From NCBI RefSeq assembly GCF_002021565.1, contig NZ_MSZX01000015.1, forward strand, positions 27-64,026: a stretch of DNA of 64,000 nt, given 5' to 3'. The notes under the pieces were generated by a model, which was not told the DNA's origin, did not search any database, and worked only from the letters and a program-made list of their open reading frames with translations. The translations under genes and the position numbers were made by a program. Shown in pieces: positions 17,503-26,377 of the stretch. This DNA comes from Paenibacillus selenitireducens (lineage in GTDB: Bacteria > Bacillota > Bacilli > Paenibacillales > Paenibacillaceae). Positions within the stretch are counted from its first letter, which is position 1; the number at the start of each line of letters is the position of its first letter.

Positions 17503-18423
17503 ATGAAGGATACACGTTCCATTATCCGTAGTCGATTCCTACGCGACCGACACTTGTACCTGATGCTGCTGCCTGTGATCTTGTTTTATCTCGTATTCAA
17601 ATATGCTCCAATGATCGGCGAGATGATCGCATTTAAAGATTATCGCTTGGGAGATGGGATATTCGGGAGTCAATGGGTGGGATTTAAACATTTCGAAAGT
17701 TTATTCGGAAGTATTGATTTCTGGCGAGTTCTTCGAAATACGTTGGTACTGAATGTATACAGTCTTGTGTTTGGCTTTCCGGTACCCATTGTATTAGCTC
17801 TTTTACTAAATGAAGTTCGAAAAGAATGGTACAAGAGGACCGTACAGAACTTGCTGTATTTGCCCCATTTTATATCATGGGTCGTCTTGGGAGGAATTTT
17901 CATCGCGATCCTTTCCCCGAGTACGGGTGTTGTTAATGCGGTCCTTCAGCATGTATTCGGTATGGAACCGATTTACTTTATGGCAGATTCGAGATGGTGG
18001 CCTGTTGCATACACGTTGTCCGGGATTTGGCGTGAAGCTGGGTGGGGTACGATTCTCTATTTAGCAGCTATGGCTTCGATTGACCCTCAGCTCTACGAAG
18101 CGGCTAAGATCGATGGAGCGAGCAAGCTTCGCCAGACTTGGCATATTACGCTTCCAGGAATTCGAAGCACGGTTGCCATCCTTCTCGTTCTACGAATGGG
18201 CAGTATGCTGGATGTCGGATTAGAGCAAACACTCATCTTACAAAATCAGTCCGTATTGGATGTGGCCGATGTGATTAGTACCTACGTCTACAGAGTCGGT
18301 CTGCAAAATATGAATTATAGTTATACGACCGCATTAGGCTTGTTCCAATCCCTAATAAGTTTAATTCTGGTCGTAGGTGTCAATCGATTAACCCGAGCGT
18401 TCGGGGAAAGGGGACTCTGGTAA
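17503..18423 (+). CDS. Carbohydrate ABC transporter permease (LplB-like)
   Basis: This 306-residue inner-membrane permease of the CUT1 sugar importer family has six transmembrane segments. It carries the EAA coupling loop EAAKIDGASKLRQTWHITLPGI, which contacts the ATPase. ATG 17503 sits eight bases after AAGAAAGGA; the GTG at 17437 has no ribosome site. It is the first gene of an operon with a second permease three bases downstream, a binding protein and two enzymes. As in other CUT1 systems of this type the ATPase (MsmX-like) is not encoded here and is presumably shared from elsewhere in the genome. Confidence 0.92.
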   Translation: MKDTRSIIRSRFLRDRHLYLMLLPVILFYLVFKYAPMIGEMIAFKDYRLGDGIFGSQWVGFKHFESLFGSIDFWRVLRNTLVLNVYSLVFGFPVPIVLALLLNEVRKEWYKRTVQNLLYLPHFISWVVLGGIFIAILSPSTGVVNAVLQHVFGMEPIYFMADSRWWPVAYTLSGIWREAGWGTILYLAAMASIDPQLYEAAKIDGASKLRQTWHITLPGIRSTVAILLVLRMGSMLDVGLEQTLILQNQSVLDVADVISTYVYRVGLQNMNYSYTTALGLFQSLISLILVVGVNRLTRAFGERGLW

Positions 18424-18426
18424 CCG

Positions 18427-19323
18427 ATGATCATACGGAATAACAATCTATCTGTCCGGTCTCGAGTAGGGACGGCGGTTAATTACACCCTGCTCGGCCT
18501 CTTTTCACTCGCTGCCTTATATCCGTTGTGGTATGTCATCGTGTCTTCATTTAGCAGCAGTAGGGCGATAACGGCAGGTGAAGTATCTTTGTGGCCCGTT
18601 GAGTTTAACACACAAGCGTATCTGCGATTATTTGATGATGGTCAGCTCTTCGTGGCGATGGGGAATACGATCGTGGTAACCGTTGTAGGGACGCTGCTGA
18701 ATATGGTACTAACGACATTAGCAGCTTATCCGCTATCCAGAAAAAGGCTTAAAGGCCGTAGTTTGCTGCTTATGTTTATCATATTCACCATGTTGTTTAC
18801 TACAGGCGTCATTCCCAATTTTATACTTGTGAAATCCCTGGGACTCATGGATTCTTATTGGTCATTGTGGCTGCCAGCACTCATCAGTACCTATAATATG
18901 TTCGTCATGAAAAGTTTTATGGAGGGCTTACCCGAAGAAATTGAGGAATCAGCGGCGATCGACGGAGCTGGAGACTGGCGGATTCTGGTACAGATTATTT
19001 TGCCTTTATGTAAACCCATTATGGCTGCGCTTTCCTTGTTTTATGCCGTGAGTTGGTGGAATTCCTATTTCAACGTGTTGTTATATATTACGAAGAGTAC
19101 CCTGCAGACCTTAACACTTAAGCTCTATCAAATGATTCTTCAAGTGAATCAAAGCCTTTTGAATAATGGCACAGGTAGTGAAGGAGTCGATCACGTCATG
19201 CTAACACCGGAAGGGATCAAAGCCGCGGCCATCGTAATTGCGGTTACTCCAATTCTCGTGATGTATCCGTTTTTGCAGAAGCATTTTGTCAAAGGGGTGT
19301 TAATCGGTTCTGTGAAAGGTTGA
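18427..19323 (+). CDS. Carbohydrate ABC transporter permease (LplC/YtcP-like)
   Basis: This 298-residue second permease of the same importer has six hydrophobic segments and the EAA-like loop EESAAIDGAGDWRILVQIILPL. The C-terminal LQKHFVKGVLIGSVKG is the standard ending of this family. It starts three bases after the upstream permease stop, so the pair is certainly co-transcribed. The two proteins would form the heterodimeric channel that receives oligosaccharide from the lipoprotein encoded next. A short ATATCA/TGATAT hairpin follows in the gap before the binding-protein gene. Confidence 0.92.
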   Translation: MIIRNNNLSVRSRVGTAVNYTLLGLFSLAALYPLWYVIVSSFSSSRAITAGEVSLWPVEFNTQAYLRLFDDGQLFVAMGNTIVVTVVGTLLNMVLTTLAAYPLSRKRLKGRSLLLMFIIFTMLFTTGVIPNFILVKSLGLMDSYWSLWLPALISTYNMFVMKSFMEGLPEEIEESAAIDGAGDWRILVQIILPLCKPIMAALSLFYAVSWWNSYFNVLLYITKSTLQTLTLKLYQMILQVNQSLLNNGTGSEGVDHVMLTPEGIKAAAIVIAVTPILVMYPFLQKHFVKGVLIGSVKG

Positions 19324-19350
19324 TATCATCGGACCCTAGGTTCCTGATAT
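19323..19350 (+). other. Small intercistronic stem-loop
   Basis: ATATCA at 19323 pairs with TGATAT at 19345 around a 16-base loop between permease and binding-protein genes. It lacks a T-run and is weak, so any role in mRNA processing is speculative. Confidence 0.25.
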
Positions 19351-19387
19351 ATAGTAAGTACTACGATTTGAAAAGGGGATGAAACGA

Positions 19388-21010
19388 TTGAGAATTTCGA
19401 AGCATGTGTGGAAATCGGTCCTAGCGACGAGTTTATGTGTCATGATGTTGGTAGCTTGCAGTAATAATGCTACGTCGGTGAATCCTGCGGAATCACCCGA
19501 AAAAACGACTCCCGCAGCTACAACGGTAGATACGAAGTCAGCAGAAACGAAAAAAGAAATCAGTATTTCAGCCTTTGATCGAGGGAGTGTGCCTACGGAA
19601 GAAGGAAGCTATGAAAGTAACCGGTGGACCAAATGGATCAATGAAAATTCACCTGCAACCGTGAAATGGATTCCGGTTGACCGAGGGCAAGCCCAACAGA
19701 AAATTAGCACACTTATCGCATCCGGAAGTGCACCCGATTTGATCTGGGAATACGATCGGAATTATATCGCTCAATTGGCGAATCAGGGTGCTATCCAGCC
19801 CATTGATAGTTATATCGAACAATACAGTACCACATTGAAGAAATATTTACAGGAACACCCGCAGTTAAAATCAGCGATGACCATTAATGGGAAAATGTAT
19901 GCGGTTACAAGTGAAAGAAGTATTGAATCGATTGCCAATAACGGCATGTGGATTCGGCAGGATTGGCTGGATAAGCTGCAATTGAAAGCACCAACCACGG
20001 TGGAAGAATTGATTGAGGTAGCTAAGAAGTTCAAAGATGAAGATCCGGATGGCAATGGACAAAAGGATACAGTACCTATCGTATTTAACGGTAACGCGGT
20101 CCAAATTATGCGTGCGTTCTTCTTCACGAATGAGAACCAGTGGTACTTGGAAGATGGCCAAATGAAGTATGGCAGAACGTTAGATCGTTTCACCGATTCA
20201 CTTGCATTCCAGAAATCATTATTTGACCAAGGACTGATTGATAAAGAGTATATCACCGATAGTAATTTCCAACGTGCACGTCAACTATGGACGACGGGTA
20301 AGGCAGGGATCTATTTCGGCAATTGGAGTATGGATAATGAAATGCGTGATCTTAAAGCGAATGTGCCTGATGCCAAAGTAGCTCCGCTAGAGTCTGTAGC
20401 AAGTAAATATGGAAAAAATGGTCTATATCAAGAATTGCCATCTAACGTGTTGGTCGCTTTTAATAGTAATATGGATAAAGATCGAATCGAAACGGCGGTT
20501 AAATTCCTGGATTGGATGTTGGAAAAGGGCTGGATGCCTATGAAGTTTGGAGAGGAGAATGTCCATTATAAGCTGGTGAATGGTGAAATTCCGCAAAGGC
20601 TGGATTCAGACAAATATCGCCAGGAAGTGGCCTACGCGAACGAATATGCTATTCTCAGCCAATGGAACACCAAGCCGGAATGGATTCCGATCATGGCGGC
20701 ACAGGATGCACTCTCCCAAGAAATCGCGCTTGCTAAATCTGAGGCTTTAAAAGTAGCTCTTAAGAATGAATATCGCAGAGATATCGCGTTTAGCCCGGAT
20801 CTTCCTGAAGTGAGCCAACTTATTGCGACGTTTGCCCCCATTGCAACACAAATTGAAGTCAAGGTCGTGACAGGCGGAAAAGCACTAAGTCCTGAAGAAG
20901 GAATGGCGCAGGTTCGCAAGGAATGGAAACGCCTTGGTGGTGAGAATGTGGAGAAGCTAGCGCAAGAATGGTATGAGAAAAATAAGGAGTTTTTAAATGT
21001 AAAAAAGTAA
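19388..21010 (+). CDS. Extracellular solute-binding lipoprotein (LplA-like)
   Basis: This is the sugar-binding component of the importer, about 540 residues, anchored outside the membrane by a lipid on the cysteine of the lipobox LVACSN. A Thr/Pro/Ala-rich linker follows, then the two-lobe binding fold (ASGSAPDLIWEYDRNYIAQLANQGAIQPID; YAVTSERSIESIANNGMWIRQDWLDKL). The DEDPDGNGQKDT segment is the calcium-loop motif common in LplA-type proteins. TTG 19388 lies ten bases after AAAAGGGG, while ATG 19379 is only one base from it, so the TTG is the likelier start. The ligand is an unidentified oligosaccharide, probably the product of the glycoside hydrolase downstream. Confidence 0.92.
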   Translation: MRISKHVWKSVLATSLCVMMLVACSNNATSVNPAESPEKTTPAATTVDTKSAETKKEISISAFDRGSVPTEEGSYESNRWTKWINENSPATVKWIPVDRGQAQQKISTLIASGSAPDLIWEYDRNYIAQLANQGAIQPIDSYIEQYSTTLKKYLQEHPQLKSAMTINGKMYAVTSERSIESIANNGMWIRQDWLDKLQLKAPTTVEELIEVAKKFKDEDPDGNGQKDTVPIVFNGNAVQIMRAFFFTNENQWYLEDGQMKYGRTLDRFTDSLAFQKSLFDQGLIDKEYITDSNFQRARQLWTTGKAGIYFGNWSMDNEMRDLKANVPDAKVAPLESVASKYGKNGLYQELPSNVLVAFNSNMDKDRIETAVKFLDWMLEKGWMPMKFGEENVHYKLVNGEIPQRLDSDKYRQEVAYANEYAILSQWNTKPEWIPIMAAQDALSQEIALAKSEALKVALKNEYRRDIAFSPDLPEVSQLIATFAPIATQIEVKVVTGGKALSPEEGMAQVRKEWKRLGGENVEKLAQEWYEKNKEFLNVKK

Positions 21011-21019
21011 TCTTAAGCG

Positions 21020-21052
21020 AGGATGGATTCTAAGGATTAGGCTGGAATCCAT
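21020..21052 (+). terminator. Intercistronic hairpin between lipoprotein and hydrolase genes
   Basis: A perfect GGATGGATTC / GAATCCATCC stem with a 13-base loop lies in the 81-base gap. There is no immediate T-run. It may attenuate or protect the upstream message so the binding protein is made in excess, a common arrangement in sugar ABC operons. Confidence 0.5.
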
Positions 21053-21091
21053 CCTCCAGCACAAGTTTTTTATAAAAAAGGAGTGAAATAC

Positions 21092-24000
21092 ATGATCAGA
21101 TGGAAGCCTATACTTGCCAGCTTAACTGTGTTTATTCTCCTATTTTCCTTATTCTTATCCTCTTCCCTCGTGCGAACCCCCGAATCCACAATCTATGCAG
21201 ATGATAATACCCCAGAATTGACAGTAGGTGATTTCGAAAGTGCTGACGAAGCTTGGGATTTCTTGATCGGTAGCGGGGGTGCGCTTGGAAACGGTGAGTT
21301 CAGTCGAGATGCGTCGAAATTTCACTCGGGGAGTTCCTCTGGAAAGCTGCAGCTAGATTTCAGCAGCAAATCGAGTTATACGAACAGCTATGTTTCTTTG
21401 GAGAAGTACTTATTTAAACGTGTTCTACCTACGAACGCGCTGGAACTTAGCTTTTGGGTGAAGACAGCGGATATGGCGAAGTTCGATCTGATATTGGTCG
21501 ACAATTCGAATCAGAACCATCAACAAACAATTCAATTGGATCCAACAACGGAGTGGCAGAAAGTGACTGTAAGCTCCTTTACATCGGGAATCAATTATAC
21601 GAATTGGGGCGGCAGCAACGATGGCGTATGGCATGGTCCGTTAAAGAAAATGTATTATAAACTGACCAAAGCATCGATGAAATCAGGTAAAACGATGGGC
21701 ACGATCTGGCTAGATGATATTCGAGTGAAGGTCGAAACCCCTGATCTGGCGATTGCCCAGGTGCAAGTTGGAAATGTCTTTGCAGGTAATCGATCAGCCG
21801 CTTTTGACATTCTCACCACAGGTGATGTTATTCAATGGAGTACGAAGAATGCGTGGGGAGAACCAGTATCTTCGGGGACGGCTCCTGTAACGGATAGCAA
21901 ACTACGGCTAAACCTAGCGATGCCTGAAGATGGATATTATCGATTGAAGGTAGAAGCGTATCAAGCACAAACCTTAGTCAAGGCCACAGAAACGACATTT
22001 GCGATTCTTCCCGAATTCGATCTTTCTGGTGTATCAAAGTCTCCATTTGGCATTCAAACACATTACGGTATCAATTGGAATAAAGAATCCATTCCACTTC
22101 TTAAATATGCTGGCACCAAAAACGTACGAGATTCCTTCTATTGGTCAGAAATTGAGGTCAATAAAGGTCAATACACGTTTAATCCGAAGTTCACCCTTCC
22201 GATGCAATATTTTAAAGAGTTTAACATTGATCCATTCCTCGTCTTCGCGTTCAGTAATAAATATTATGACGAAGGCAAAACACCCTATTCAGATGAAGCG
22301 CATACCGCCTATGCGAACTATGTAAAGGCTATGCTTGGGAAGTTCGGCAATCAGCTGAAGTCGGGAGAAATGTGGAATGAGTTCAACTTGCCTTATTTCG
22401 GTGGAAATGGTCCCGCTGCCTCAAGAGCGGATGTCTACTTCAATGTGCTGAAGAAAGGTTATGAAGCATCCAAATTGATTCGTCCAGATCTGAACGTCGT
22501 TGGTGGAGCTACATCAGGAATTCCTGAAGAGTGGTTGAAAGACCTATTCGATCTCGGAGGACTGAATTATATGGATGCGCTCTCAGTCCATCCCTACCGC
22601 TATCCGCAAACACCCGAGGGGTTAATCGAAGAGATTGATCGCTTGAATCAGCTAGTGCGCGATCATAATGACGGTAAGACCATCCCTCTGTGGTTCTCGG
22701 AGGTTGGTTGGCCAACGCATTTGAATCCAACCGGTGTGGATGAAAATACACAGGCTGCTTATTTGATCCGTACCTATGTTCTAAGTATCGCTGCTGGTGT
22801 TGAAAAAGTATTTTGGTACAACTTGATGGATTCTGGAACGGATAAGCTTAACAACGAGCATAATTTCGGAATCATCCACAATACGGGTGATGCGCTCGGA
22901 TCCTATACCCCCAAACCGGCCTATGTGGCTCTTGCCACACTTACAAGACAGCTAGCGGATGCGAATGCTGTAAGTCAAGATGTAACGGATGGACTCTATC
23001 ACTATGGTTTCGAAAAAGATAACGATCGCATTCATGTCCTATGGTCCTTGGACAAAAAAGATGTCACCTTAAATACGCAGGTTCCGCTAACGGTGACGGA
23101 TATGATGGGGAGGAAGATTACCTATACGCCGGTACAGGGGAAAGTATACCTAACGTTGACTGGAGAGCCCCTGTTTGTTCAGGGAGACATGGACAGCATT
23201 ATTCAAGCCAGTCCGTTATCCCTGACCAGCACCCCCTCTTTTACGAATGACCCCGTAACGCTTACATTGCATGTCAACGATCTCGGGCAAGGAGAGGCGC
23301 TTACCGCCGAGGTGAATTTTCAAGGTGTAACGAAAGAAATTTCCATAAATCGAACGGGAGATTACAGTGTTCAGTTTCCGGGGATTGAACAGATTGGAAG
23401 CCAAATGGCGACGGCAACGGTACGAACGACTGGGGGAGTATTTGCTGGGTTATCTGATCACGTCCAGATCCAACAGGCCGAGCAAGTATCATCGAAGCAT
23501 GTGGTGAAGAACGGTGCTGACGTGATGGAAATAACGATTGTGAATGAAAGACCTACCAAACGTCATATAAAACGGATGGATTGGAGCATTGGGTCATCTA
23601 CGGGTTCGGAAGCTTATAACGTAGTTATCCCTGGAAATACCGTGCATACAATAGACTTCCCGTTGTCGGGAATAACAGAGGGAACACTGCAATCCTATCA
23701 ATTTAAGCTGTATATGAAAGATGGGGCGGTATTGAAAAGCGATGGGAGTGTCAAGCTTGTTCCACCTGAGTCAAGGGTTCCACTGGTATTTCGAACGGTT
23801 GGCTCTTTAGATGATCTTCAGGATGTGGCAGGAATTGATCTAGTTACTGACGTTAATTCGAGAATAGGCTCCTATAACGGTCCAGAGGATTTCAGTGGCA
23901 CGGTCTGGGCTACGTATGATAATGATCATCTATACATGACTGCTCGCGTCCATGACGATGTGTATTCACAAACGAAGCAAGGTAGCGAAATCTGGCAAGG

Positions 24001-24421
24001 AGATAGCATCCAGTTCGCCGTATCTGCAGGGATGCCGGGAGAGAATTTACAGTGGTATGAGTATGGAATGGCCTTGACATCCCAAGGACCCGAACTCTAT
24101 CGGTGGATGGCCCCACAAGGAATTGAGACGGGATCTATCGTAAGCCCTAACCTGCAAGTAACAAGAGACGAGGCGGCAAAGGATACGATATACAAGTTGG
24201 CTCTCCCATGGAGTGAATTGGCGCCGATTGTTCCGAGCGATGGAATCCTTAGTCTGTCGATTGTTGTGAATGAGAACGATGGTAACGGTCGTAAAGGGTA
24301 TGTGGAATGGGGGAGTGGTATTGGTGCAAGTAAGCAATCCTCTTTGTTCAAATCCATTCAATTACAGCATGTGAATATCGTAGATCCAGAATGTGAAGAT
24401 GAGGTGAGGAGTCAAGAATGA
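21092..24421 (+). CDS. Exported clan GH-A glycoside hydrolase with N-terminal and CBM9-like modules
   Basis: This is a 1109-residue secreted enzyme. A signal peptide (ILASLTVFILLFSLFLSSSL) precedes a beta-sandwich module at about 40-215 (VGDFESADEAWDFLIG...GTIWLDDIRVKV) resembling a carbohydrate-binding domain. The catalytic barrel spans about 310-640 with the probable acid/base Glu430 in MWNEFNLPYFGG and nucleophile Glu537 in LWFSEVGWPTH, the paired layout of clan A families such as GH39/GH5/GH53. The C-terminus, about 930-1100, resembles CBM9/DOMON modules (VWATYDNDHLYMTARVHDD...WQGDSIQFAVS). The family and substrate are not assignable by eye. ATG 21092 follows AAAAGGAG. Its stop overlaps the next start (ATGA). 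Confidence 0.85.
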   Translation: MIRWKPILASLTVFILLFSLFLSSSLVRTPESTIYADDNTPELTVGDFESADEAWDFLIGSGGALGNGEFSRDASKFHSGSSSGKLQLDFSSKSSYTNSYVSLEKYLFKRVLPTNALELSFWVKTADMAKFDLILVDNSNQNHQQTIQLDPTTEWQKVTVSSFTSGINYTNWGGSNDGVWHGPLKKMYYKLTKASMKSGKTMGTIWLDDIRVKVETPDLAIAQVQVGNVFAGNRSAAFDILTTGDVIQWSTKNAWGEPVSSGTAPVTDSKLRLNLAMPEDGYYRLKVEAYQAQTLVKATETTFAILPEFDLSGVSKSPFGIQTHYGINWNKESIPLLKYAGTKNVRDSFYWSEIEVNKGQYTFNPKFTLPMQYFKEFNIDPFLVFAFSNKYYDEGKTPYSDEAHTAYANYVKAMLGKFGNQLKSGEMWNEFNLPYFGGNGPAASRADVYFNVLKKGYEASKLIRPDLNVVGGATSGIPEEWLKDLFDLGGLNYMDALSVHPYRYPQTPEGLIEEIDRLNQLVRDHNDGKTIPLWFSEVGWPTHLNPTGVDENTQAAYLIRTYVLSIAAGVEKVFWYNLMDSGTDKLNNEHNFGIIHNTGDALGSYTPKPAYVALATLTRQLADANAVSQDVTDGLYHYGFEKDNDRIHVLWSLDKKDVTLNTQVPLTVTDMMGRKITYTPVQGKVYLTLTGEPLFVQGDMDSIIQASPLSLTSTPSFTNDPVTLTLHVNDLGQGEALTAEVNFQGVTKEISINRTGDYSVQFPGIEQIGSQMATATVRTTGGVFAGLSDHVQIQQAEQVSSKHVVKNGADVMEITIVNERPTKRHIKRMDWSIGSSTGSEAYNVVIPGNTVHTIDFPLSGITEGTLQSYQFKLYMKDGAVLKSDGSVKLVPPESRVPLVFRTVGSLDDLQDVAGIDLVTDVNSRIGSYNGPEDFSGTVWATYDNDHLYMTARVHDDVYSQTKQGSEIWQGDSIQFAVSAGMPGENLQWYEYGMALTSQGPELYRWMAPQGIETGSIVSPNLQVTRDEAAKDTIYKLALPWSELAPIVPSDGILSLSIVVNENDGNGRKGYVEWGSGIGASKQSSLFKSIQLQHVNIVDPECEDEVRSQE

Positions 24422-26157
24422 GCCTGTATAGACAATTTTTCGATCATAAAGAGCTTTTATTGAGAAAAGTCATTTCACAGGAAAAGGACTACGACCCGCT
24501 GGTTCATATGCTGCTTCGACCCTTGCACACGCCAGGATATCATACGACATTAACCTCTGATGTTTATCCACTAGTTCATCCAACACATCCATCGTTGTTA
24601 TATGCCGCTTCCTTGTTAAATACGGAATCTCCTGAATATGTGCAGAGGGCTTGTGATATCATTCAATGCGTGCTTACGCTGCAAGATCGTGACCCAGACC
24701 GAGATACCTACGGCATATGGCCATGGTTCTATGAAGAGCCGCTTACACAGATGGCTCCTCCTGACTGGAACTGGGCTGACTTTTGTGGGAAAGAGCTTGT
24801 GCTTGCAGCCTTGCTTCACGGTCATCGGTTACCTGAAGAACTGAGGGAGGACATACGTCAAGGGATAAGCTGTGCTTGTGATGCCATCATGAAACGGGAT
24901 ATGGGACCTCACTATACGAATATTTCGATCATGGGGTCATTTGTGACCTTGATTGCTGGAGAACTGTATGGTAAGCAGGACTATGTGGATTATGCATTAC
25001 AGAGATTAGAAAAGTTGAAGCAATATACAGAACGTTTAAGGACCTTCCAGGAATTTAACAGTCCACATTATTCTGTCATTGCCATCGTCGAGTTGTCAAA
25101 AATCTATACGTATTCCATGAACCCACGGGCTAGGGAGATTGCGAATGACCTATTAGACATTGGTTGGCACATGGTAGCAGAGCATTATCATCCAACCTCC
25201 CAGCAATGGGCCGGTCCGCATAGTCGCAGTTATAGTACACTTCTGAGCAATAAAATAAAATCATTTTTACAAATCGCTACGGACAATAGGTTGTTTTTCT
25301 TCTCCGATGACGATCTTGAATATGATGCGGAGTGGTACGGCAGTGGTTGCCGATGCCCGGAGGCTTACTTGAATCTGTTCATGAGCGAAGAATCTAGGGT
25401 ACTTGAGCAGCCCTACTATCGTAATGAGGATACTGGATTCGTGAAATGGGCGAAAACGAGGATGACACCCCAATATACGATCGGGATATTCAAACATGAA
25501 ATCATGTGGAATCAAACACGGGGACTCGTCGCTTATTTTGAGAATCATGGGGCAGCAACGTATTTACAGATGCGCTGCTTACATGATGGTTATGATTATT
25601 GTTCGGGGGTACTCAGCGTTGCGGAGGAAGAAGGCCATCTTCTACTTGGTGTACGATTTCTGACGAATGGTGGAGATACACATCCGGGTTTGGATCGTAT
25701 TGAGGGTTGTATAGAGGCATCGGATTTCCGGCTTCGGATGGAATTCGGAGGTTGTTTAGCTGGTGTGCGCATTGCAACGGAAGGGGCAAAAGCAGAAGTA
25801 GAGATCAACGGATTACCTTTACGGGTTGATAACGTATATGCTGCCTTCGACGAACTATTGGCAATTGATTGCGGCGAACAACGAGACTGGAATTGGGAAG
25901 TGACAGAGCTAGAACAACGTATTGGGTTAGATTTCGTCATATATACGGGAGAGCGAAGAACACTAGACTTCCATGCGTTAAATAGAGCAGCCTTTTTGTT
26001 CTCATTAGCGATTGGAGAAGTGGTAGAGACAATGCCAGACATATCGGTTATCGAAGAAGCTGGTCATGTCACAGCACGAGTTGTAACAAGTCATTGGAAT
26101 CGCTTACCTCTCGAGCTATCCATCGCAGTAAAACCGAATGATATCCATCCCGTCTAA
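24418..26157 (+). CDS. Unassigned 579-residue protein coupled to the glycoside hydrolase
   Basis: I do not recognise the family. The protein has no signal peptide or membrane segment. The first 350 residues are helical with repeated aromatic-rich turns (YGIWPWFYEEPLTQMAPPDWNWADFCGKE; TFQEFNSPHYSVIAI; QWAGPHSRSYSTLLS), the look of an alpha/alpha toroid as in many glycosidases and polysaccharide lyases. The rest is beta-rich (LDFVIYTGERRTLDFHALN), as in two-domain toroid enzymes. His/Tyr/Asn clusters such as SPHYS and GPHSRSYS could be catalytic. Its start overlaps the hydrolase stop (ATGA), so it is made in step with that enzyme and probably degrades the imported oligosaccharide in the cytoplasm. 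Confidence 0.8.
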   Translation: MSLYRQFFDHKELLLRKVISQEKDYDPLVHMLLRPLHTPGYHTTLTSDVYPLVHPTHPSLLYAASLLNTESPEYVQRACDIIQCVLTLQDRDPDRDTYGIWPWFYEEPLTQMAPPDWNWADFCGKELVLAALLHGHRLPEELREDIRQGISCACDAIMKRDMGPHYTNISIMGSFVTLIAGELYGKQDYVDYALQRLEKLKQYTERLRTFQEFNSPHYSVIAIVELSKIYTYSMNPRAREIANDLLDIGWHMVAEHYHPTSQQWAGPHSRSYSTLLSNKIKSFLQIATDNRLFFFSDDDLEYDAEWYGSGCRCPEAYLNLFMSEESRVLEQPYYRNEDTGFVKWAKTRMTPQYTIGIFKHEIMWNQTRGLVAYFENHGAATYLQMRCLHDGYDYCSGVLSVAEEEGHLLLGVRFLTNGGDTHPGLDRIEGCIEASDFRLRMEFGGCLAGVRIATEGAKAEVEINGLPLRVDNVYAAFDELLAIDCGEQRDWNWEVTELEQRIGLDFVIYTGERRTLDFHALNRAAFLFSLAIGEVVETMPDISVIEEAGHVTARVVTSHWNRLPLELSIAVKPNDIHPV

Positions 26158-26179
26158 TAACAAATGTAGGCATTCAAAA

Positions 26180-26210
26180 AGAGCCGCCATGCCGTTTGCA
26201 TGGGGGCTCT
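26180..26210. terminator. Hairpin at the end of the carbohydrate operon
   Basis: AGAGCCGCCATGC pairs with GCATGGGGGCTCT (one mismatch region) around a CGTTT loop. The T-run is on the minus strand only, so as a plus-strand terminator it is suboptimal, but its place 20 bases after the stop suggests that role. Confidence 0.5.
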
Positions 26211-26276
26211 ATCCATGCATCATTGCGTGGTCCCAGTGAAAAGAAGCCAATTTGTCATGGGGTCCCTAAAGGGCAT

Positions 26277-26341
26277 GCCCAAAAGTACATGCTGAAAATG
26301 CCCGCATGTACGATTTCAATCCTCTGCTTGGACGATATAAT
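26277..26341 (+). promoter_or_regulatory. YdfI-like tandem 12-mers and promoter of the MMPL gene
   Basis: GCCCAAAAGTAC (26277-26288) and GCCCGCATGTAC (26300-26311) are tandem 12-mers, 23 bases start to start, upstream of TATAAT (26336-26341). They fit the GCCCRAAYGTAC consensus I recall for Bacillus subtilis YdfI at the ydfJ promoter, with one mismatch each. The -35 is poor (ATTTCA), as expected for an activated promoter. Confidence 0.6.
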
Positions 26342-26377
26342 GACAGATATTCATGCAAGTAGAGGAAGGTGATTACC

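Noticed and set aside
26180-26210. Minus-strand terminator for a gene to the right
   Set aside because: There is no minus-strand gene there; the hairpin most likely ends the plus-strand operon despite its poor T-run.
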